DNA of 64,000 nt. Origin: Curtobacterium sp. GC_Cur_3. GTDB taxonomy: Bacteria; Actinomycetota; Actinomycetes; Actinomycetales; Microbacteriaceae. The position numbers and the translations under genes were made by a program. Every line of letters begins with the position of its first letter. Positions within the stretch are counted from its first letter, which is position 1. Positions 51,447 to 60,865 of this stretch are shown here, piece by piece. The DNA lies in the NCBI RefSeq assembly GCF_026544205.1, contig NZ_JALNUI010000024.1:1-64000 (forward strand). Reading direction: 5' to 3'. The notes beneath the pieces are model-generated. The model was not told the DNA's origin and made no database searches. It saw nothing but the letters and a program-made list of their open reading frames with translations.

Positions 51447-52766
51447 TCACCAGCCCTTGATGCCGAGCTGCTGGGCCTGCTGCACGACGTCCTGGTCGTA
51501 CTGCTTGGCACCCACGGCCGCGGTCGAGATGCCGGAGCCGACCTGCACGCAGATCTTCTCGAGGTTCGGGCCCTTGATCGGGGAGAGGAACTCCAGGGCC
51601 GGCGTCGCCTTGCCGTCGTCGATGTACTTCTGGAGGTCACCGAGCATCGCCGGCACGTCGTCCGGCAGGGTGCACGTGGAGATGACGTACGGGCCACCGG
51701 GCGTCCCGGTGTCGTTCTGGATCGCGCAGCCCTTCGACGAGTTGACGAAGGCGATGAACTTCTTCGCCGCCGCGAGCTTGTCGCCCTCGGTCGTCTTCGG
51801 GATGTACAGGCCGTTCGGCTCCCAGATTGTGAGCGTGGTGTCGTCGGCGGCCTGGGCCGGCAGGGCGAAGGCGCCGATGTCGTCGACCGCGTCCGGGCTG
51901 TCCTGCTGCAGGGTCGAGATGGCGTTCGTCAGCATCGGGTACTGCGCCCCGGTGCCGTCGGCGAGCATCTTCAGGCCGTTCGCCTGGGTGGCGGAGGCGA
52001 AGTCCTCGTTCACGAGGCCCTTCGCCTCGACCTCGGCCAGGTGGTCGAAGCCCGCGAGGGCCGGGTCCTTCGCGTAGGACTCCTTGTTCGCGGTGTACTT
52101 CGACGCCCAGTTCGCCTGCTGCGCCGTGATGTTGGCGAAGTCGCCGAGCACGAACAGCTGGCTGGTCCAGGTGTCGCCGTAGGTCTGGATGACCGGGGTG
52201 ACCTTGCCGGCGTCCTTGATCGCCTGGCTGTTGCTGATGAACTCGTCCCACGTGGTGGGCACCTTCAGCCCGAGGTCGGCGTAGACCTTCTTGTTGTACA
52301 TGACCGCGCCGCCGAAGCTGGTGCCGATCGGGGCGCCGTACACGCCCTTGTCCGTGCTGACGACCTTCGTGAACTGCTTGTCGACGTCCTTCGTCCAGCT
52401 CTGGTCGGACAGGTCCACGAGGGTGTTGTCCGGGTTGAGCGCCTGCATCAGCGACCCGGAGTTGTAGTTGAAGACGTCGGCCATCTCGCCCGTCGACAGC
52501 TGGGTCTTCACGAGGTTGTCGCCCTCGGTGCCCTGCGGTCGGGTGTCGAACTTGACGGTGACGCCCGGGTTCGCCTTCTCGAACGCGGCGATGAGCGGCT
52601 TCGCGGTGGCGGCGGTCGCCGGGGAGTTGTCCGCCTGGTAGGTGATCTGGACCTTGCCGCCGCCGGTGTCGGCCGAGCCGCCGGACGAACAGCCGGCGAG
52701 ACCGCCGATGAGGACCGTGGCGCCGCCGATGGCGAGCAGCCGGGTGGTCAGGGAACGAGCTGACAT
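51447..52766 (-). CDS. Carbohydrate ABC substrate-binding lipoprotein (CUT1)
   Basis: 439 residues. Lipoprotein signal MSARSLTTRLLAIGGATVLIGGLAGCSS (lipobox LAGC, Cys 26), then SBP_bac_1 fold: KPLIAAFEKANPGVTVKFDT, MADVFNYNSGSLMQALNP, VYGAPIGTSFGGAVMYNKKVYADLGLKVPTTWDEF. First gene of the rhamnose operon, with AGGAGG (followed by TAAGG) ahead of the ATG. The promoter with two operators lies at 52854-52903. Ligand probably a rhamnoside (inference). Confidence 0.92.
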   Translation of the reverse strand: MSARSLTTRLLAIGGATVLIGGLAGCSSGGSADTGGGKVQITYQADNSPATAATAKPLIAAFEKANPGVTVKFDTRPQGTEGDNLVKTQLSTGEMADVFNYNSGSLMQALNPDNTLVDLSDQSWTKDVDKQFTKVVSTDKGVYGAPIGTSFGGAVMYNKKVYADLGLKVPTTWDEFISNSQAIKDAGKVTPVIQTYGDTWTSQLFVLGDFANITAQQANWASKYTANKESYAKDPALAGFDHLAEVEAKGLVNEDFASATQANGLKMLADGTGAQYPMLTNAISTLQQDSPDAVDDIGAFALPAQAADDTTLTIWEPNGLYIPKTTEGDKLAAAKKFIAFVNSSKGCAIQNDTGTPGGPYVISTCTLPDDVPAMLGDLQKYIDDGKATPALEFLSPIKGPNLEKICVQVGSGISTAAVGAKQYDQDVVQQAQQLGIKGW

Positions 52767-52853
52767 CCTTACCTCCTCGTAAGGGCCCGGGTGGTGGGAC
52801 GCCCGGGTGGAACGGACCGGACACCGCATCGTCGCGGTGCCTGGCTGGTGCTG

Positions 52854-52867
52854 TTAGAACGTTTCAA
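52854..52867. promoter_or_regulatory. Operator 1 of the rhamnose operon
   Basis: Minus strand TTGAAACGTTCTAA, a near palindrome with the AACGTT centre typical of LacI operators, at the predicted transcription start. One of the two LacI genes beyond the arrays is its probable ligand. Confidence 0.6.
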
Positions 52868-52875
52868 TCGGAATG

Positions 52876-52901
52876 GAACCACGAGGATTGAAGCGTGTCA
52901 A
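52876..52901 (-). promoter_or_regulatory. Promoter of the rhamnose operon
   Basis: Minus strand TTGACA (52896-52901) inside operator 2, then 17-18 bases and a weak -10 (TTCCAT or TCCATT), with operator 1 just downstream. The weak -10 may mean that an activator is needed. Confidence 0.45.
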
Positions 52902-52903
52902 TC
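52886..52903. promoter_or_regulatory. Operator 2 of the rhamnose operon
   Basis: GATTGA-AGCGTG-TCAATC: six-base arms in perfect dyad symmetry, covering the -35 box. Its sequence differs from operator 1, so two regulators may bind, consistent with two LacI genes nearby. Confidence 0.6.
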
Positions 52904-52945
52904 GCCCGGGCGAGATCGGTGTCGCGCGGTGTTGTCGGTGCGGGT

Positions 52946-53077
52946 GGTCGAACCGCGCGTCGGGGGTCGAATCCCGCGCGGGAGGTCGAATCGCGCGTGG
53001 GCGGTCGACCCCGGGCAGGAGGTCGAATCCCGCGTAGAGGGTCGAATTCCGCGTGGGAGGTCGAATCGCGCGTAGGG
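52946..53077. repeat. 19-bp tandem array, seven units
   Basis: Units start at 52946, 52965, 52984, 53003, 53021, 53040 and 53059, with consensus GGTCGAATCSCGCGTRGGR (unit 4 is 18 bp and most diverged). Each unit holds short CG-rich dyads (TCGCGCG, TCCCGCG). It lies between operon promoter and lacI end, in the untranscribed or leader-distal side. Confidence 0.85.
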
Positions 53078-53107
53078 GGTCGTTCGTTCCCACCACCAAC
53101 GCGCGGA

Positions 53108-53255
53108 ACCGCTTCCCATCGCGGGCGTCAGGGGAAGGAACGCGCAGATCGGGCACGGCGCACCGCTTCCCATCGCGGGCGTCAGGGGAAGGAACGCGCA
53201 GATCGGGCACGGCACACCGCTTCCCATCGCGGGCGTTATGGGAAGGACCGCGCGG
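53108..53255. repeat. 54-bp tandem array, 2.7 units
   Basis: Units start at 53108, 53162 and 53216 (ACCGCTTCCCATCGCGGGCG...). Units 1 and 2 differ by very few bases; unit 3 ends at the lacI stop and has TTATGGGAAGG, as in the element at 17-64. Each unit has a hairpin (CTTCCC...GGGAAGG), so three stacked hairpins follow the lacI gene (-). Confidence 0.85.
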
Positions 53256-54356
53256 TCAGGGCTCCGTACGCCGCAGGTCGCTCGGGGTGCAGGCCGCCGC
53301 CCGGGCCGCAGCCGCCGCAGCCGAGCGACCGATCGTGCTCTCCCGGGGGACGAGCTCGCTGCCGATCACCACGGTCCGGTGCACGTGCGTCTCGGGAGCG
53401 TCGGTGAGCTCGGCGAGGAGCAGCTCCACGGCCGCTGCGCCCATCTCGGCGCCGTGCATCGTCACCGAGGTGAGCGGCACGGCCCCACCCCAGGCGATCG
53501 AGTTGTGGTCGCACCCGGACACCGGGATGTCCTCGGGGACGCGGATGCCCGCGGCCCGGAGCTCCGTCACGACCGCCATCGCGAGCAGGTCGGTCACCCC
53601 GAGAACCCCGTCGGGCCGTTCGTCCGCCGGCATCCGCGCGACCCGGGCCCCGGCGTCGGTGCCCCCGGGTGGGTCGATGCCCCCGGCGTCGACGTCGACC
53701 AGGGTCACCCCGGGGTGGGCGGCGACGGCGCGGAGGACCCCGGCCCGCCGCCGGTGCACCGGTTGCAGGTCGAGCCGGGCGCTGACGAACCCGATGCGTC
53801 GACACCCCTGGGCGATGAGGTGCTCGGTGGCGATGAAGCCCGCTTGCTCGTTGTCCACGATCACGGAGCAGGCGTCGACCTCGCTCGGCTCGTAGTTCAC
53901 GTAGACGACGGGCCGGCCGTGGCGGCGGGTGAGTTCGACCTGGTCGCGGGACTCGGTCATCGTGGCGAGCAGGATCCCCGAGACCCGGGAGCTCTCGAGG
54001 GACGCCAGGTGGTCGCCCTGCGCGCGGAGGTCGTCCTCGCTGCTCGTGATGAGCAGGGTGCGGTCCTGTGCCCGGGCGGCAAGCTGGGCGCCGCTGACCA
54101 TGTCGCTGAACAGCGAGTTGCGGAGCGACATGACGACGAGGCCGATCGCGCGGCTGCTGCCGGCGACGAGGGCCCGGGCGTTCCGGTTCGGCGTGTACCC
54201 GAGCTCGGCGATCGCGGTCTGGACCCGCTCGGCGGTGGCCGGGCGGACGCGCTCCGGGTGGTTCAGCACGTTGGAGACCGTGGCCAACGAGACCCCGGCC
54301 CGCGCGGCGACGTGGTGGACGCTGGGTGGCCCGTCACGACGCGGGGACTGGGCCAT
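53256..54356 (-). CDS. LacI family regulator
   Basis: 366 residues. Helix-turn-helix PSVHHVAARAGVSLATVSNVLN (about 11-32), hinge LGYTPNRNARALVAGSSRAIG, and effector domain ending in PEDIPVSGCDHNSIAWGGAVPLTSVTMHG. The long C-terminal tail ARAAACTPSDLRRTEP is unusual. No clear Shine-Dalgarno precedes ATG 54356; ATG 54386 would add ten residues. It shares strand and region with another LacI gene. Probably senses rhamnose or a rhamnoside and controls the operon at 52766, but which of the two does so cannot be told. Confidence 0.86.
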   Translation of the reverse strand: MAQSPRRDGPPSVHHVAARAGVSLATVSNVLNHPERVRPATAERVQTAIAELGYTPNRNARALVAGSSRAIGLVVMSLRNSLFSDMVSGAQLAARAQDRTLLITSSEDDLRAQGDHLASLESSRVSGILLATMTESRDQVELTRRHGRPVVYVNYEPSEVDACSVIVDNEQAGFIATEHLIAQGCRRIGFVSARLDLQPVHRRRAGVLRAVAAHPGVTLVDVDAGGIDPPGGTDAGARVARMPADERPDGVLGVTDLLAMAVVTELRAAGIRVPEDIPVSGCDHNSIAWGGAVPLTSVTMHGAEMGAAAVELLLAELTDAPETHVHRTVVIGSELVPRESTIGRSAAAAAARAAACTPSDLRRTEP

Positions 54357-54451
54357 CCCACGATCGTAGACGGCGCGCGTAGGCACAGCCGGGCGGCGCG
54401 GGCGCAGCCGGGCCCACAGGCGCAGCCGGGCAGCACGCAGCGCGGGGCCGG

Positions 54452-55456
54452 TCAGCGCACGGTGGACTGCCGCACGACGAGCTCCGGCGTGAACTCCACC
54501 TGTTCGAGCTCGATGTCCTGCCCCTGCTCGACCTGCCGCACCAGCAGGTCGATCGCCCGTCGGCCGAGGTCCTGCGCCGGCTGCCGGACCGACGTCAGGG
54601 GCACGACGGCGACCTCGGCGAACGCGATGTCGTCGTAGCCGACGATGGCGATCTCCTCCGGGACGGCGACGGAGCCGCGCATCACGAAGGCCTGCTCGAG
54701 CCCGACCGCGACCAGGTCGTTCGCGGCGAACACGGCGTCCGGCCGCTCGGACGCGGGGCGGCGCTGGAGCTCCTCGCCCACGCGACGGCCCTCGAGCACG
54801 GACAGCGACGTCGTCGGCAGCACCTCGAGGGACGCGCCCGCGGCGGTGGTCGCGGCGAGGGCTCCCGCGTGCCGGTCGACGACCTGGCGGATGCCGAACG
54901 GTCCGCCGACGTACGCGATCCAGCGTCGTCCGATCGCGAGCAGGTGTTCGACCGCGATCCGGCCGCCCGCCACGTCGTCGACGGACACGGAGGCGAACGG
55001 CTCGTCGTCGGCCCGGCGGTCGACGAGCACGACGGCGGTGCCCTGGTCGCGGAGCCGTGCGAGCCGGGAGAGGTCGTCACCGGCGGGGGAGATGAGCAGC
55101 CCGGCGACACGGCGTTCCTCGAAGAGGTCGACGTAGGTGCGTTCGCGGTCGGTGGACTCGTCCGAGTTCCCGATGAGGACGGCGAGGCCCTTCGACATCG
55201 CGGCGTCCTCGGCTCCGCGGGCGACGTCGGTGAAGAACGGGTTGCCGCCGTCGAGCACGATGAGCCCGACCGTGGAGCTCCGCCCGGCACGGAGCTGTCG
55301 GGCGGAGTCGTTGCGCACGAAGCCCAGCTCGGCGATGGCGTTCTGCACCCGGACGACGGTGCCGGGGGCGACCTTCTCGGGACGGTTCAGCACGTTCGAG
55401 ACCGTGCCGAGGGACACGCCGGCGAGTGCCGCGACCTCTCGAACACTCACCGTCAT
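54452..55456 (-). CDS. LacI family regulator
   Basis: 334 residues. Helix-turn-helix VSVREVAALAGVSLGTVSNVLN (about 3-24), hinge LGFVRNDSARQLRAGRSSTVG, effector domain with LDGGNPFFTDVARGAEDAAMSKGLAVLIGNSD and the C-terminal VRQPAQDLGRRAIDLLVRQVEQG. AGGATGA precedes the ATG at suitable spacing. Several actinobacterial rhamnose operons are controlled by LacI proteins of this form. The 95-bp gap to the next LacI gene contains GGCGCAGCCGGGC direct repeats. Confidence 0.9.
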   Translation of the reverse strand: MTVSVREVAALAGVSLGTVSNVLNRPEKVAPGTVVRVQNAIAELGFVRNDSARQLRAGRSSTVGLIVLDGGNPFFTDVARGAEDAAMSKGLAVLIGNSDESTDRERTYVDLFEERRVAGLLISPAGDDLSRLARLRDQGTAVVLVDRRADDEPFASVSVDDVAGGRIAVEHLLAIGRRWIAYVGGPFGIRQVVDRHAGALAATTAAGASLEVLPTTSLSVLEGRRVGEELQRRPASERPDAVFAANDLVAVGLEQAFVMRGSVAVPEEIAIVGYDDIAFAEVAVVPLTSVRQPAQDLGRRAIDLLVRQVEQGQDIELEQVEFTPELVVRQSTVR

Positions 55457-55491
55457 GCGGTCATCCTGACAGTCGGAGTGCCCGTGGGGCG

Positions 55492-55998
55492 TCAGTCGGT
55501 CCGCAGGGTGTCGTTCGTGTCGGCCGCGACGGGCTCCTCGGTGGTCCACCCGTACCAGCGGCCGTCGACCTCGACCGTGGCACGTCCGTCACCGCAGGTG
55601 TGCAGGCCGGTGGTGGGCAGGTGGTCCGGCAGGAAGCCGGCGGACATCGCGGGGCCACCGTGGGGCCCGTCGAGGGGCGTGCAGGCAGCGGTGTCGACGC
55701 CCGCGGCGGAGTCGAAGGCGATGACGTACCCGGGCTCCTCGGTGTCGAGGCGGACGTCGATGTCCTCCGCGTCCGAGGGGACCCACGCCGGCATGAACCA
55801 GGCCAGGTCCTCCGAGTCCGCCTTCGACGGGGCGTCGGAGTACGTGTCGTAGTGGTGCTGCTGTTCCTTCTGGTACGGCTCCAGCAGGCTGCACCCGGTG
55901 AGGGTGGCGACGATGAGGCCCATCCCGAGGACGGCGAGACCGGAGGTCAGGGCGGAGCGCTCGGAACGGGCGGTGGCGGGGGATGCGTTCTCGGTCAT
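55492..55998 (-). CDS. Small lipoprotein, function unknown
   Basis: 168 residues. Basic N-terminus, hydrophobic signal LAVLGMGLIVATLTGCSLLEPY (lipobox LTGC, Cys about 36), then an acidic domain with DLAWFMPAWVPSDAEDIDVRLDT and two further cysteines (TAACTPLD, LHTCGDG) that may form a disulfide. Conserved in Microbacteriaceae as far as I recall, no known role. GAGG lies nine bases before the ATG. Confidence 0.85.
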   Translation of the reverse strand: MTENASPATARSERSALTSGLAVLGMGLIVATLTGCSLLEPYQKEQQHHYDTYSDAPSKADSEDLAWFMPAWVPSDAEDIDVRLDTEEPGYVIAFDSAAGVDTAACTPLDGPHGGPAMSAGFLPDHLPTTGLHTCGDGRATVEVDGRWYGWTTEEPVAADTNDTLRTD

Positions 55999-56110
55999 GA
56001 GACCATCCTCGAACCGACATGCGACCGGTGGAACACGGCCGTCACCCGCTTCCTGGGTGGGGTTGTCCCCCCGGTCGGCTGGCGGGTCTCACCCCGGTGG
56101 CGGGACGGTC

Positions 56111-56144
56111 CCACCGGACTGGAGGCGCGCCTCCAGTCCGGTGG
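56111..56144. terminator. Perfect 34-bp palindrome (family C) behind the DUF4832 gene
   Basis: CCACCGGACTGGAGGCG joins its exact complement with no loop, seven bases after the stop of the 56152 gene. It shares CCACCGGAC and GGAGGC with the palindrome at 29495. Probable terminator. Confidence 0.82.
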
Positions 56145-56151
56145 GGTGGTG

Positions 56152-57591
56152 TCAGTGACCGACGGTGACGGTCTGGTCGAGCTGGTTCCGACCCGTCTTC
56201 GCGTCCCAGGTTCCGACGTTCGCGGTCTGGACCGCGAAGTCCGGGTTGCCGGCGATGCTGCGCTCGGCTGCCGGCATGGCCAGCGCGAGGGACCAGGTGC
56301 CCTTCGGCAGACCGCGCAGCGGTGCCGACAGGGTGACCGTCTGGCCCGGCTGCCAGGAGCGGACGTCCGTGCGCACCGGCACGGAGACGGTCCGCTTCCC
56401 GTTGGTCAGGACGACCTGCACCGGGCGGGCGTTGTACGGGGCGGCCCAGCCGTCGTTGCGGACGGAGACCGAGACGGACGGCGTGCGGCCGGTGGTGACC
56501 GTGCTCTTCGTCATGGTGAAGCGGTAGCCCAGACGCTTGGCGGTCTCGGTCATGCCGGCGTCACCCCACGTGGCGAGCACGTCCTGGTTGTAGTCCAGGT
56601 TGAGGTAGCTGTAGTGGTACTTCGCCATCTCGGCCGAGGCGGACGGGAACTCGGAGCGCGGCGGGTTCACGGTGCAGGTCTCGCCACCGACGGGCACGTA
56701 CCGCGAGTCCGCCGCCAGGTAGTCCTGGTCGAGCGAGAGCGGGTCGGACAGGAACGTGCCGAAGTCGTCGGGCGAGGCCAAGAAGCAGTCGTTGTGGTGG
56801 CCGACGCGGGACTTCGCGGAGCCGTCGTGGGCCTGGGCCGGCGTGAGCGCACCGGCCGTGCCCGACGGCAGACCGAGTGCTGCCTGCTTCGTCGCCATGG
56901 TCCGGACCTGCACCGAGCGGCTCCCCGGCAGTGCGGCGAGCTCGGCCTGCAGCACCTGACGGCGTGCGGCCTGGTCGGCCTCGGTCAGGACGCCGGGGTT
57001 CGACGGGTCGCTGGCGAAGTGGTCGGTGTAGTAGCCCTCGCCCCAGAGGCCGATGAAGCCCTCCTGCAGGGTCGGGATGACGTCGGCGTTGCGGCGGAGG
57101 AGCGGCGTGAGCTGCTTGATGTGCCCGAGCACGGTCGGCAGGTCGGCGTCGCCGTACGGTGCGGAGTACGGGTAGTCGCCGCCCTGGACGTAGGCGAAGC
57201 GGGTGATGACGCCGACGCCGGCCTGGCGCGCGGTGTCGTAGTCCCGCTGCACCAGCTTCAACCACGCGGGCGAGAGCTTCGCCTGGTCGACGAAGGCCTC
57301 CATGTAGAAGACCCGCACGATCTGCGTGACGCCCTCGGCGCGGTAGGAGCGGAGCGTCGCGAGGTCGAGCGGCGTGTAGCCGGTGCCGTCGGCGCGGTAG
57401 TGCGTCGCCGTGGTGTGGTCGAAGCCACGCTCCGGGTTCGGGATCACGGCGTCGCTCGCCGTGTAGGAGACCGTCGACGAGTGCGACGGTGGGCGGTGCG
57501 TCGCCGTCGCCGCGGAGGCGGCGGTCGGGACGGCGAGCGTCAGAGCGGCAGCGGCTGCGACAGCCCCCGCGACGATGCGGTGGTGGAGCAT
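56152..57591 (-). CDS. Exported DUF4874/DUF4832-type protein
   Basis: 479 residues. Sec signal MLHHRIVAGAVAAAAALTLAVPTAASA. Then VIPNPERGFDHTTATHY and a TIM-barrel-like domain (VTQIVRVFYMEAFVDQAKLS, VITRFAYVQGGDYPYSAPYGDADLP, GFIGLWGEGYYTDHF) of the DUF4874 type, a DUF4832 region with PPRSEFPSASAEMAKYHYSYLNLDYNQDVL, and a C-terminal beta sandwich. These proteins look like secreted glycoside hydrolases, but activity is unproven. AAGGGG lies nine bases before the ATG; the 13-residue upstream extension is unlikely. Confidence 0.85.
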   Translation of the reverse strand: MLHHRIVAGAVAAAAALTLAVPTAASAATATHRPPSHSSTVSYTASDAVIPNPERGFDHTTATHYRADGTGYTPLDLATLRSYRAEGVTQIVRVFYMEAFVDQAKLSPAWLKLVQRDYDTARQAGVGVITRFAYVQGGDYPYSAPYGDADLPTVLGHIKQLTPLLRRNADVIPTLQEGFIGLWGEGYYTDHFASDPSNPGVLTEADQAARRQVLQAELAALPGSRSVQVRTMATKQAALGLPSGTAGALTPAQAHDGSAKSRVGHHNDCFLASPDDFGTFLSDPLSLDQDYLAADSRYVPVGGETCTVNPPRSEFPSASAEMAKYHYSYLNLDYNQDVLATWGDAGMTETAKRLGYRFTMTKSTVTTGRTPSVSVSVRNDGWAAPYNARPVQVVLTNGKRTVSVPVRTDVRSWQPGQTVTLSAPLRGLPKGTWSLALAMPAAERSIAGNPDFAVQTANVGTWDAKTGRNQLDQTVTVGH

Positions 57592-57719
57592 GGAGGAGAC
57601 CCCTTCTCGGTCACGCGTGGACCTCGACACCGCGACCCCTGATCGCGGCGATCCTGCGTGATTCTGGTGAGAAGGTACGTCAACCGATCAGAAGTGCGCA
57701 AGAGCAGTGCGCGGACCAG

Positions 57720-58721
<1,002 letters not shown>

Positions 58722-58770
58722 CCGACAACGCTAGCGGCTTGCGTCGGGCGCCGCGGCTAGCGTTGGCCCC

Positions 58771-59685
58771 ATGCAGCCACCCGCTCCCGGAGCCCTCCGC
58801 ATCCTGCACCTGTCCGACACGCACCTGACCGGCGACGGCGCCCTCCACCAGGGCACGGTCGACACCACCGCGGCGCTCGAGACGCTGCTGCACCGGCTCG
58901 AGGTGGTCGAGGGCGTCGGGCTCGTCGTCGTCTCGGGTGACTTGTCCGAGGACGGCTCGCGGGAGTCGTACCAGGCGCTCCGCGACCGGGTCGGTGACTG
59001 GGCGACCCGCCACGGTGCCGCGCTCGTCGTCGTGCCGGGCAACCACGACCAGCGCGAGGGCTTCCGGCAGGTGCTCGCGAACGGGCACGTCCTGGGCGAG
59101 GGTGGCTCGCCGCTCATGCACACGCTCGAGCACCAGCCGCCGACGGTCCCGGTCCGCGGGCAGTCGGTCGTCGCCGGCCGTCGGGTCGTCACCGTCGACA
59201 CCAGCGTCCCGGGCGCCGGGTACGGCTCGATCAGTGCCGAGTCGCTCGACCACCTCCGCGCGGCGCTCGACGGGGACCCGGCGCCGTACGGCTCCGTCGT
59301 CGTGCTGCACCACCCGCCGCTGCCGGCCCCGACCGCCCTGCACGCCGCCCTGCAGCTGCAGAACCCCGGTGACCTGGCCGACGCGGTGCGGGGGAGCGAC
59401 GTGCGGGTCGTCCTCGCCGGGCACTACCACCACCACTCCGCGGGCTCGGTCGGTGGCGTGCCGGTGCTCGTCGCGCCCGGCGTCGCGAACGACACCGACG
59501 TCATCGGTCCGTACGGCGAGGAGTCGGCCTACGTCGGGACCGGAGCGCTCGTCGTGGACCTCGCCGAGGACGCCACCCTCTGGTCGACGCCGGTCCGGGT
59601 GCCCGTGCCCGCGTCCGACACGATCGCGGTGCACCACGACGCGGCCTCGGTGGCGCGGATCATCGAGGTCGCCGGGGCGCACTGA
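58771..59685 (+). CDS. Metallophosphoesterase (CpdA-like)
   Basis: 304 residues. Calcineurin-like motifs in order: LHLSDTHLTGDG (D-X-H), VVSGDLSEDG (GD), VVPGNHDQRE (GNHD), LHHPP and VLAGHYHHHS (GHxHxx). Closest to class III cyclic nucleotide phosphodiesterases of the CpdA/Icc group. Substrate unproven. No signal peptide. Start ATG 58771 begins MQPPAPGALRILHLSDTHL, 50 bp from the divergent threonine aldolase start. Confidence 0.9.
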   Translation: MQPPAPGALRILHLSDTHLTGDGALHQGTVDTTAALETLLHRLEVVEGVGLVVVSGDLSEDGSRESYQALRDRVGDWATRHGAALVVVPGNHDQREGFRQVLANGHVLGEGGSPLMHTLEHQPPTVPVRGQSVVAGRRVVTVDTSVPGAGYGSISAESLDHLRAALDGDPAPYGSVVVLHHPPLPAPTALHAALQLQNPGDLADAVRGSDVRVVLAGHYHHHSAGSVGGVPVLVAPGVANDTDVIGPYGEESAYVGTGALVVDLAEDATLWSTPVRVPVPASDTIAVHHDAASVARIIEVAGAH

Positions 59686-59806
59686 CGCGCGGCGGCCCCT
59701 CCGGGTGCTCGACGCACGCGTGCCGTGCCCGTGAGGACCCCGGGCGTCCGGGACGACCGCCCGGTTCTCGTGTAAGCCGGAGCGCAAGGAAACGAAGGAG
59801 TGCCCC

Positions 59807-60838
59807 ATGCGACACGGCAACGCTGTGCAGTACGACCGTTACGGCGACTTCGACGTCGTCCAGCTCGTCGACATCGAACGACCGAAGCCAGGACCGGGCG
59901 AGGTCGTCGTCGAGGTCTCCGTCGCCGGCCTGAACCACATCGAGCGGTTCCTCCGCGAGGGCAAGCTCAAGGACTTCGTCGACCTGGACTTCCCGGCCCG
60001 CCAGGGCGTGGACTTCGCCGGCGTCGTCGTCGCGAAGGGTGCCGAGGTCCGCGACCTGCACGTCAACGACGAGGTGATGGGCCACGCTCCCCACGGCGGG
60101 TCGCACGCGACCTGGGTGACCGTCCCGCGGGGCGCCGTCGTGAAGAAGCCCTCGAGCATGACGTTCGAGGTCGCCGGCAGCCTGTACCTGGCCGGGTGCA
60201 CCGCGCTCTCCATCGTCCGGTCGCTCAAGCTCGGGCCGGACGACACCGTCGTGATCAGCGCGGCCGCCGGCGGCGTCGGGCACATCGAGTGCCAGCTCGC
60301 CAAGGAGACCGGGGCGACGGTCATCGGCCTCGGCAGCCCGCGCAACCACGACGCCCTCCGGCAGATCGGCGTGCTCCCGGTGTCCTACGGCGAAGGGGAG
60401 CTCGACCGGATCCGCGAGATCGCCGACGGCCGCCCGGTCACGGCGTTCATCGACAACCGCGAGCACAACGAGAACGTCGCCCTGGCGGCGGACCTCGGCG
60501 TCAGTGACAAGCGCTTCATCACGAGCGAGCAGCGCCGCGACCTGGAGATCCGTTTCCTCCGGGCACCCGGGGACGACCAGGAGGCGTCGGAGATGCTGAC
60601 CCGGCTCGGCGACCTCGTGCAGCGGCACAAGGTGCAGTTCATCATCTCCGGGTACTACCCGTTCGAGTACATCGTCGACGCGTACGAGGACCTGGCCGAG
60701 ATGCACTCCCGCGGCAAGGTCGTCGTCGGCATGCAGCCGGTGGAGACCGGGTCGCGCCTGCACTGGTACAAGTCGGAGAAGTCCCGCGACCTGCACGACC
60801 CCGTCTCGCGCGCGGTGCCGCACCCCGAGGCGTCCTAG
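59807..60838 (+). CDS. MDR family NADPH:quinone-type oxidoreductase
   Basis: 343 residues. Zinc-independent medium-chain dehydrogenase: AVQYDRYGDFDVVQLVDIERPKPGPGEVVVEV at the N-terminus, GVDFAGVVVAKG, and the nucleotide-binding VVISAAAGGVGHIECQLAKETGATVIG (about 145-171). Catalytic-zinc cysteines are absent. The reducible substrate (quinone or enone) is unknown. AAGGAG lies eight bases before the ATG. The tail HWYKSEKSRDLHDP is longer than usual. Confidence 0.9.
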   Translation: MRHGNAVQYDRYGDFDVVQLVDIERPKPGPGEVVVEVSVAGLNHIERFLREGKLKDFVDLDFPARQGVDFAGVVVAKGAEVRDLHVNDEVMGHAPHGGSHATWVTVPRGAVVKKPSSMTFEVAGSLYLAGCTALSIVRSLKLGPDDTVVISAAAGGVGHIECQLAKETGATVIGLGSPRNHDALRQIGVLPVSYGEGELDRIREIADGRPVTAFIDNREHNENVALAADLGVSDKRFITSEQRRDLEIRFLRAPGDDQEASEMLTRLGDLVQRHKVQFIISGYYPFEYIVDAYEDLAEMHSRGKVVVGMQPVETGSRLHWYKSEKSRDLHDPVSRAVPHPEAS

Positions 60839-60865
60839 GGGCGTCCGCGGCGCACGAGGGGCGTC

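Larger units (their letters stand above)
52767..53255. other. 489-bp intergenic region with operators and two tandem arrays
   Basis: No gene is supported. From the operon outward: leader, promoter with two palindromic operators (52854-52903), seven 19-bp repeats (52946-53077) and a 54-bp tandem array (53108-53255) that runs up to the lacI stop codon. Open frames here are repeat translations. Confidence 0.8.

Noticed and set aside
52946-53077. tRNA T-arm-like strings (GGTCGAATCCC) in series
   Set aside because: No acceptor, D or anticodon arms accompany any of them; the strings are units of a 19-bp tandem repeat.
53108-53227. Minus-strand frames of about 110 codons containing PICAFLPLTPAMGSG repeats
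   Set aside because: Translation of the 54-bp tandem array; no ribosome site and no coding signature.
52946-53255. CRISPR array
   Set aside because: The repeats are head to tail with no unique spacers of constant length, and no cas gene is in the window.
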